A stretch of DNA of 64,000 bases from NCBI GenBank assembly GCA_050730855.1, contig JBOHNU010000001.1, positions 1 to 64,000 of the forward strand, given 5' to 3'. The translations under genes and the position numbers were made by a program. Origin of the DNA: DASRJJ01 sp050730855. GTDB lineage: Bacteria > Patescibacteriota > Saccharimonadia > Saccharimonadales > UBA4665. Position 1 is the first letter of the stretch; each line of letters opens with the position of its first letter. Positions 59,701-64,000 of this stretch are shown piece after piece. The notes under the pieces were generated by a model. It worked only from the letters and a program-made list of their open reading frames with translations. It ran no database searches and was not told where the DNA came from.

Positions 59701-60006
59701 ATGGCAACTAAATTATTTGTTGGCTCTTTGAGCTATCAGGCAACCGACGACGACCTACGTGCGGCTTTTGAGCCGTTTGGCCAGGTTACGTCTGCCAAGG
59801 TTATCACTGACCGCGACACAGGCCGCAGCAAAGGCTTTGGCTTTGTGGAGATGAACAGTGACGACGAGGCTAAAACCGCCATCAAAGAAATGGACGGCAA
59901 AGAACTCGCCGGCCGTGCCATCGTAGTAAACGAAGCACGACCGCAGGAGAACCGCGAACGCCGTTCATTCGGCGGCGGCAACGACCGCGGCGGCAACCGC
60001 TACTAA
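59701..60006 (+). CDS. RRM-domain RNA-binding protein
   Basis: 101 residues: one RNA-recognition motif with RNP2 KLFVGSLSYQ (4-13) and RNP1 SKGFGFVEM (43-51), followed by an Arg/Gly-rich tail (RRSFGGGNDRGGNRY). Same layout as cyanobacterial Rbp and eukaryotic glycine-rich cold-inducible proteins that act as RNA chaperones. Strong terminator follows. Confidence 0.95.
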   Translation: MATKLFVGSLSYQATDDDLRAAFEPFGQVTSAKVITDRDTGRSKGFGFVEMNSDDEAKTAIKEMDGKELAGRAIVVNEARPQENRERRSFGGGNDRGGNRY

Positions 60007-60023
60007 AGCGCCAACCGCGAACA

Positions 60024-60052
60024 AAAAGGACTCTGTAACAGAGTCCTTTTTT
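60024..60052 (+). terminator. rho-independent terminator of the RRM gene
   Basis: AAAAGGACTCTG-taa-CAGAGTCCTTTT, 12-bp stem ending in a T-run. The rest of the gap to the next gene (60053-60167) holds no gene; it includes TATA-rich sequence and the end of the leftward ATP-grasp gene. Confidence 0.92.
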
Positions 60053-60167
60053 AGACACTAAAAACACCACCCGCCACGAAGCTCAAAAGATAGTTTTCTG
60101 TTAAGCATACAGGTATAGTACACTTGCTGTAGCTATACAGAGACTATCAGGATAACTGTAGTAGTAT

Positions 60168-61157
60168 TTACCTTTCGACTGACCCAGATAAAAGCAATTC
60201 AGCCATAGCTTTACCAATCGGCTGTTTGGTCTGAGCTTCGACAAAAGCCCACTGCCCATTAGGGTTGTTCTCGATAAACCAATGTTTCCCTTGCTTATCT
60301 ACGACCATGTCAATTGCGCCGAACTTAAGACCGAGATTTTTTACTAGGGCAATGCACTTTTCTTCGATGCCGGTAGGGATATCGCATGCGTTGATATGCA
60401 GAGTCCCGGTATGGTCGCCTATCCGCCAATCTCGAACACCCACCTTTAGGTCTTTTTCCGCATCTGCCGTTATCGCGGCCGGAAAAATCTTGTCGCCTAT
60501 AACTGTTGCCCTAACGTCATACGCTGGCTCTATCGCGTCTTGAAGTATGACCGGGCCAACGTTCATATTGGCGAACTCGAGCTTGGTATCCGGGGTAACA
60601 CGTGCACTAAAGAATAACAGTAAGGTATCGTCCACCGTCACACCCTCTGTGCCCAAAGCCTTAATAATAGTGGCGGGCCGTTGGCGTACAAAACTTTCCG
60701 CCTGTCTCTGATCGGAAGTCATAATAGTATCGGGTATATCCAGCCCCACCCGCAGAGCCTCTGCAAGTTGGACAGATTTTAACTCGGCTCGCTGCACTGC
60801 GAAACGGTCTGATACCCAAAGGGCATCCGGAAACTGAACAAATATCTGTCTGGCTAACTGCTGAACGGCGCTGTATGAATACCTCCGATAACCAAGGTCA
60901 ACTCGCTCGAACATCTCCCGCGTTACGTGCGTTGGGCGCCTATCCCAAACCGACGCGACCCGATCAAGTCGCACGCCTCCATATTCGCAAAAGTCGGAAC
61001 TATTGCTAATGAAGTAGCTTAAACCCTTACCGGCAATAGTAGCGGGCACAGGATCAATTACTTGCAGTTTTCCGTCCATATGCTCGGCTACAAAAGGTAT
61101 GTGACCGATATGTTGGTCTTCAGGGTTGGTGAGGGCGAGGTACTGGTCTTTTAGCAT
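60168..61157 (-). CDS. ATP-grasp ligase of the graspetide (MvdC/MvdD-like) type
   Basis: 329 residues. Motifs in order match graspetide maturases: SVWDRRPTHV about 70-79 (family WxRRP), LKSVQLAEALRVGLDIPDTIMTS about 128-150, RATVIGDKIFPAAI about 217-230, DWRIGD, LGLKFGAIDMVVD about 275-287, and FIENNPNGQWAFVE (metal/ATP Glu-Asn) about 294-307. These enzymes use ATP to link Asp/Glu side chains to Thr/Ser/Lys in a precursor peptide. The 102-residue gene 45 nt upstream is the candidate precursor. No transporter or protease is adjacent. Confidence 0.85.
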   Translation of the reverse strand: MLKDQYLALTNPEDQHIGHIPFVAEHMDGKLQVIDPVPATIAGKGLSYFISNSSDFCEYGGVRLDRVASVWDRRPTHVTREMFERVDLGYRRYSYSAVQQLARQIFVQFPDALWVSDRFAVQRAELKSVQLAEALRVGLDIPDTIMTSDQRQAESFVRQRPATIIKALGTEGVTVDDTLLLFFSARVTPDTKLEFANMNVGPVILQDAIEPAYDVRATVIGDKIFPAAITADAEKDLKVGVRDWRIGDHTGTLHINACDIPTGIEEKCIALVKNLGLKFGAIDMVVDKQGKHWFIENNPNGQWAFVEAQTKQPIGKAMAELLLSGSVER

Positions 61158-61202
61158 TTTTAAATTAGCCTCGTGACTGATGAGTGTAGCTGAGTTATCC
61201 CT

Positions 61203-61511
61203 CTATCGTGGGTCTGACTGATCGTAGGAGATATCCATATCAGTACTCACGTCCGGTACTTTATTTCTGACAGTTTGTATTCGAGTAGGTTTCTGAACGG
61301 GGGTTCGCAACGTGCCTGTAGGTTCGTATGTACCGGGCGTAATCGAGCCGCGTACCATTAAGGATGCCGCGAAGGGTACTACACGATCGGGCTCCGTTTC
61401 TTTTTCAAACGGTCCAGTGTTTTTAAGGTCTAGAGTTATCGCAAGCTCTGGTTCAAACCTTTGAACCTCAACCGACAATTCTGCGCTAGGTGTCATTTCT
61501 TGTACTGTCAT
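61203..61511 (-). CDS. candidate graspetide precursor peptide
   Basis: 102 residues, first gene of the pair. N-terminal leader-like region contains RVVPFAASLMVRG; the C-terminal part is rich in Thr, Ser and Asp (TYEPTGTLRTP, then DVSTDMDISYDQSDPR), residues that an ATP-grasp ligase could cross-link into ester rings. Order precursor-ligase, close spacing and same strand are typical of graspetide loci. GAAGGG nine nt upstream sets the start at 61511. No paralog was seen. Whether it is modified is inferred. Confidence 0.6.
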   Translation of the reverse strand: MTVQEMTPSAELSVEVQRFEPELAITLDLKNTGPFEKETEPDRVVPFAASLMVRGSITPGTYEPTGTLRTPVQKPTRIQTVRNKVPDVSTDMDISYDQSDPR

Positions 61512-61647
61512 GGTTTCTTCCCTTCTTTACTGTAGAATATTTTAGCATAAGCGCTAATGGCTTTCGAATACAAAAACCAAGGAAGCACATACTATGCTAT
61601 TTCGAAACACACTATCTGCTCGGACGTGCCGCAAGGGGATATTTGGA

Positions 61648-61887
61648 TTAAAACAGCTTTCGGGGGCGCGGCCCGGCGCCTGGTTCGCCGCCGGGTTTGT
61701 TGTCTAGCGAAGCATCGTCGGAACCTTCGTCGTATACTTCGTGCAGGTCAGCTGGATCGTCTTTCGACGGATGGTCAGCGGGTAGTCGCTGCTTGGCGTC
61801 ACTTGGCGGCGAAAACGGCGTATCAAAATCCTGATCCAGCTTTTTTGTCGGCTCGTCTTTTTTGTCGTCGTAGTCGTTATCGCGCAT
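61648..61887 (-). CDS. small acidic protein, probably disordered
   Basis: 79 residues, rich in Asp, Pro and Lys (MRDNDYDDKKDEPTKK..., ending GAGPRPRKLF). No domain. It starts two bp after the stop of the membrane-protein gene and must be on its transcript. Low-complexity composition suggests a flexible cytoplasmic protein or tail partner. Confidence 0.55.
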   Translation of the reverse strand: MRDNDYDDKKDEPTKKLDQDFDTPFSPPSDAKQRLPADHPSKDDPADLHEVYDEGSDDASLDNKPGGEPGAGPRPRKLF

Positions 61888-61889
61888 GC

Positions 61890-62438
61890 TTACTTTTTGT
61901 GACTCGCGTCGGCAGACATATCATCCATACGTACGCCGCCTGTGCCTTTAAAATTGTCGCGTACCTGGAACAGGAAGTACCCAACAGCGGCGCTTACAAT
62001 AATACTCCACAGCAAGCTCCAGAAACCGCCGCCAACATCCGAGAACATTCGCACCAAACCATACACGATGTTTAGCAGCAAGCTGATAAACAGCAAGTTC
62101 CAGCCGATTTTTTTAAAGGTCTTCAGGCCAGGCACGGCCATTAGCAGGATAACCGCGTCGATCAGCACTACGACGAGCGCAAGATAAAAGAAAAAGTTAA
62201 AACTGTTGTCGGTCACGGCGCGGCCATAATACTGATTTAGGTAGTCGGCGGCACGGTTCAGTGGCTCGATGTACTCAGACAGCCGCCATAGTGACCAAGC
62301 TGCCCAAAGCTGCAATATGCCAAAAATTAACGCCAGCCACCACAGTGCGCCGGCCAAGCCTTTGCGCGAACCCTCCGACATCTTAGGCGTCTTGCTATAC
62401 CAGCCGGCTACTATTGCTTCTAACTTTTGTAGTCCCAT
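61890..62438 (-). CDS. membrane protein of unknown function (182 aa)
   Basis: Four hydrophobic segments (about 29-50, 83-103, 112-130, 140-158), charged ends; RDNFKGTG and HKK at the C terminus suggest the tail is cytoplasmic. Looks like a small CPR membrane protein family; I cannot name it. First gene of a pair with the acidic protein. Its upstream region holds the long inverted repeat at 62509-62616. Confidence 0.65.
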   Translation of the reverse strand: MGLQKLEAIVAGWYSKTPKMSEGSRKGLAGALWWLALIFGILQLWAAWSLWRLSEYIEPLNRAADYLNQYYGRAVTDNSFNFFFYLALVVVLIDAVILLMAVPGLKTFKKIGWNLLFISLLLNIVYGLVRMFSDVGGGFWSLLWSIIVSAAVGYFLFQVRDNFKGTGGVRMDDMSADASHKK

Positions 62439-62508
62439 ATCACCCTCGCTAGTTATGTTGTTGTCCTAAGCATAAACCAGTATCGGGAAGGATTCAAGCA
62501 AGCGCGAG

Positions 62509-62616
62509 CCCAACCCCTACACCCTCCCGTCACGGCACGTGCGGGTCACCAAATGTGCTTAGATAGCACATTTGGCGCTTCCGAGGCGCCTTAGTCGGGA
62601 GGGTGTAGGGGTTGGG
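62509..62616. repeat. nested inverted repeat, 21-bp perfect arms
   Basis: Left arm 62509-62529 and right arm 62596-62616 are perfectly complementary over 21 bp. Inside are a second perfect hairpin, CCAAATGTGCT (62549-62559) / AGCACATTTGG (62565-62575), and a GGCGC/GCGCC element near 62574-62590. No T-run at either edge. It lies between two leftward genes. It looks like a small non-autonomous element or a REP/cruciform-type repeat. Confidence 0.85.
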
Positions 62617-62642
62617 AGTGAGAAAATCAGGATCACGCTTAA

Positions 62643-62915
62643 TTACTCAGACTTTTGCCGCTCAAGCGCCAGCAATTTGTTGCGGGCGGCCGCAATAACA
62701 ACTGTCATAACGCCTACGTACAGCAAACCTGTCATGCAGGTACGGAGCATGGCCGCTTGCGAAACAACTACTAAGTACGTGCCGGAGGCAACCGTTGCCG
62801 CAACCAACCCGTAGCTAACGCGTAGCTTGACCCGGCTGGGCGAAAAGTACAAATAAGTCGAGAAGCCAACGCTAAATAGCGCAATGGCGATGTGCAATAT
62901 CAGCATAGAACCCAT
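62643..62915 (-). CDS. small membrane protein in the cyo cluster
   Basis: 90 residues, three hydrophobic helices (ILHIAIALFSVGFSTYLYF, YGLVAATVASGTYLVVV, LLYVGVMTVVIAAA). Lies 20 bp after cyoE on the same strand, so it probably belongs to the oxidase operon. It could be an assembly or accessory subunit; no named family. Confidence 0.6.
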   Translation of the reverse strand: MGSMLILHIAIALFSVGFSTYLYFSPSRVKLRVSYGLVAATVASGTYLVVVSQAAMLRTCMTGLLYVGVMTVVIAAARNKLLALERQKSE

Positions 62916-62935
62916 TTCATAGTTTTAGTATGCCA

Positions 62936-63790
62936 CTAGGGGAGCCAGGCGTCCAGCCCAATAGCCAAGCTAAACCCCAAGATAACCACGAGCGAAAACT
63001 TAAACATTCCCCGCGCCCACGCCGTATTGTCCTGCACCTTAAACCCGCGCATTCCAAGCCGCAGCCAATTGAGCCCCAGCACTAACATCACCGCCAGGTA
63101 TGTATAGCCGGCGTAACCAAACACGGCCAACAGTGTAGCGGCGGCAATGAAGGCCGCTATAAAGCCGACCATCTGCATTTTGGTGACTCTAACACCACTT
63201 TTAACCGGCAGCACAGGCAGACCGGCCGCCAAGTAGTCGGCTCTCCGGTATATGGCAATAGAATAAAAATGCGGCATTTGCCATAGCGCCAAAATCAAAA
63301 ACAGTATCAGCGCGCCGCCGTCAAATGCGCCAGTAACCGCGGTATAGCCTGCTACTACCGGTGTGGCACCCGCGATACTGCCCACCGCAGTCCCGAGCGT
63401 GGAGCGCCGTTTCCATATTGTGTAAAACACCAGGTAGTCAACATACCCCACCACGCCAACCAGTAAAGTAACAGGGTTCGTAGCCAAAGCCAGCACCAAA
63501 AATCCCAGCAGCCCAAGCGTTGCCGCGAAGGCAAACGCCGCACGGGACGAAATACTGCCAATAGCCAAAGCACGCTGTTTGGTGCGCGCCATTTTGGCAT
63601 CTATATTGCGGTCGATATAGTTGTTTATTACACAGGCCGACGCGATAACCAGCGACGTCCCGGCTAGCACAGCAGCCATCAGCCACAGATCGATGTCGCC
63701 CCTCGAGGCCATCAAAAATCCGCCGGTTGCCGTAAGCAAATTGCCGTAAATAATGCCGGGCTTGGTGAGCTGATAATATTTCCGAATCAT
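62936..63790 (-). CDS. cyoE: protoheme IX farnesyltransferase (heme O synthase)
   Basis: 284 residues, UbiA superfamily with about nine membrane helices. N-terminal QLTKPGIIYGNLLTATGGF, first aspartate-rich motif NNYIDRNIDAKMARTKQR (about 83-100), and YTIWKRRSTLGTAVGSIAGA. Adds a farnesyl group to heme B, giving the heme O of cytochrome bo3. AGGAG six nt upstream of the ATG at 63790. Follows cyoD by 37 bp. Confidence 0.95.
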   Translation of the reverse strand: MIRKYYQLTKPGIIYGNLLTATGGFLMASRGDIDLWLMAAVLAGTSLVIASACVINNYIDRNIDAKMARTKQRALAIGSISSRAAFAFAATLGLLGFLVLALATNPVTLLVGVVGYVDYLVFYTIWKRRSTLGTAVGSIAGATPVVAGYTAVTGAFDGGALILFLILALWQMPHFYSIAIYRRADYLAAGLPVLPVKSGVRVTKMQMVGFIAAFIAAATLLAVFGYAGYTYLAVMLVLGLNWLRLGMRGFKVQDNTAWARGMFKFSLVVILGFSLAIGLDAWLP

Positions 63791-63827
63791 GAACGTCTCC
63801 TGGAAGGTGCTGTCCCGGCGGGCAACA

Positions 63828-64000
63828 TTAATACCCCTCATCCTCAATAATCCGCTGCTCCAGCTCCTCCGGCGGCAAGAGCGTGTGGTAGTCAAGATTG
63901 GACATAATCCACAGCGTGCCAAGCACCAAAATAAACAGCACCACCAGCATAAAGCTAAAGACCACCAGATTAAACCGCGGCCGCCGCTCGCGCCCCAAGT
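63828..64000 (-). CDS. cyoD: cytochrome bo3 oxidase subunit IV (CyoD), C-terminal part
   Basis: The window ends inside this gene. Read from the edge, the frame has a hydrophobic helix (FNLVVFSFMLVVLFILVLGT) followed by LWIMSNLDYHTLLPPEE, matching the last helix and 'WIM.NL.Y' end of CyoD, with a short acidic tail to the TAA at 63830-63828. Helps assemble the quinol oxidase. Its identity is supported by the adjacent cyoE. Confidence 0.8.
   Translation of the reverse strand, partial: LGRERRPRFNLVVFSFMLVVLFILVLGTLWIMSNLDYHTLLPPEELEQRIIEDEGY

Noticed and set aside
1..64000. CRISPR array, rRNA genes or recoded UGA
   Set aside because: No regular direct repeats with spacers, no rRNA-like stretch, and all genes use UGA as stop, so Gracilibacteria-type recoding does not apply.

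Overview
The window looks like a chromosome segment of a Saccharibacteria-type (TM7, Candidate Phyla Radiation / Patescibacteria) bacterium. This rests on gene families and architecture, not on a database search. The signs are a ribosomal protein L1 with a long charged N-terminal tail, a thymidylate kinase fused to a doubled ThyX, a coiled-coil protein of a kind I associate with CPR genomes downstream of L7/L12, many short or leaderless 5' ends (a TATAAT-like -10 box 6-11 nt before the ATG), and part of a cytochrome bo3 oxidase cluster (cyoD-cyoE), which occurs in some Saccharibacteria. The standard genetic code fits every gene.

Region 1 (about 1-20.5 kb) is an accessory island. It starts with the tail of an IS30-type transposase. 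It carries small hypotheticals, a PLD nuclease, a DUF3800 protein, an XRE regulator with paired operators in front of a RadC-like JAB protein, and a VirD4/TraG-like ATPase. A tightly packed leftward operon follows: HisC-like aminotransferase with an in-frame stop, PRTase-like protein, uridine-kinase/CYTH fusion, NDK-like protein and PRPP synthetase. Next come a rightward HTH-EgtD-like methyltransferase, a replication-relaxation protein, a probable ADP-ribosyltransferase-fold protein coupled to an XRE protein, and a large serine recombinase. The recombinase gene ends 87 bp from the 3' end of tRNA-Trp, which I take as the island edge.

Region 2 (20.6-51.7 kb) is mostly core: a P-loop kinase, YgjP-type protease, soluble histidine kinase and GT2; secE-nusG-rplK-rplA; a nucleotide block (HAD, dcd, tmk-thyX) and two M20 peptidases; rplJ-rplL behind an L10-leader attenuator; a GT4; dnaX-dnaB; ybaB-recR-NUDIX; nrnA-cysS; an AI-2E permease; two GT4 enzymes; an alpha/beta hydrolase; and tRNA-Gln. 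A (CT)10 tract lies between the -35 and -10 boxes of one small gene.

Region 3 (51.7-64 kb) has a small AT-rich insertion after tRNA-Gln with a broken gene, a C2H2 zinc-finger microprotein, an ABC-2 exporter, an adenosine-deaminase-like enzyme, myo-inositol-phosphate synthase divergent from a LysR regulator, and an RRM protein with a structured leader. It also holds a graspetide-type RiPP pair (ATP-grasp ligase and candidate precursor), a long nested inverted repeat, and cyoE-cyoD running off the window.

The two strongest candidates for undescribed biology are the graspetide-like locus (60.2-61.5 kb) and the PRPP/nucleotide-kinase operon facing the HTH-methyltransferase (7.7-15.4 kb). The ART-fold/XRE pair, the attenuator-like leader at 31.75-31.9 kb and the repeat-controlled promoter at 44.25 kb come next.
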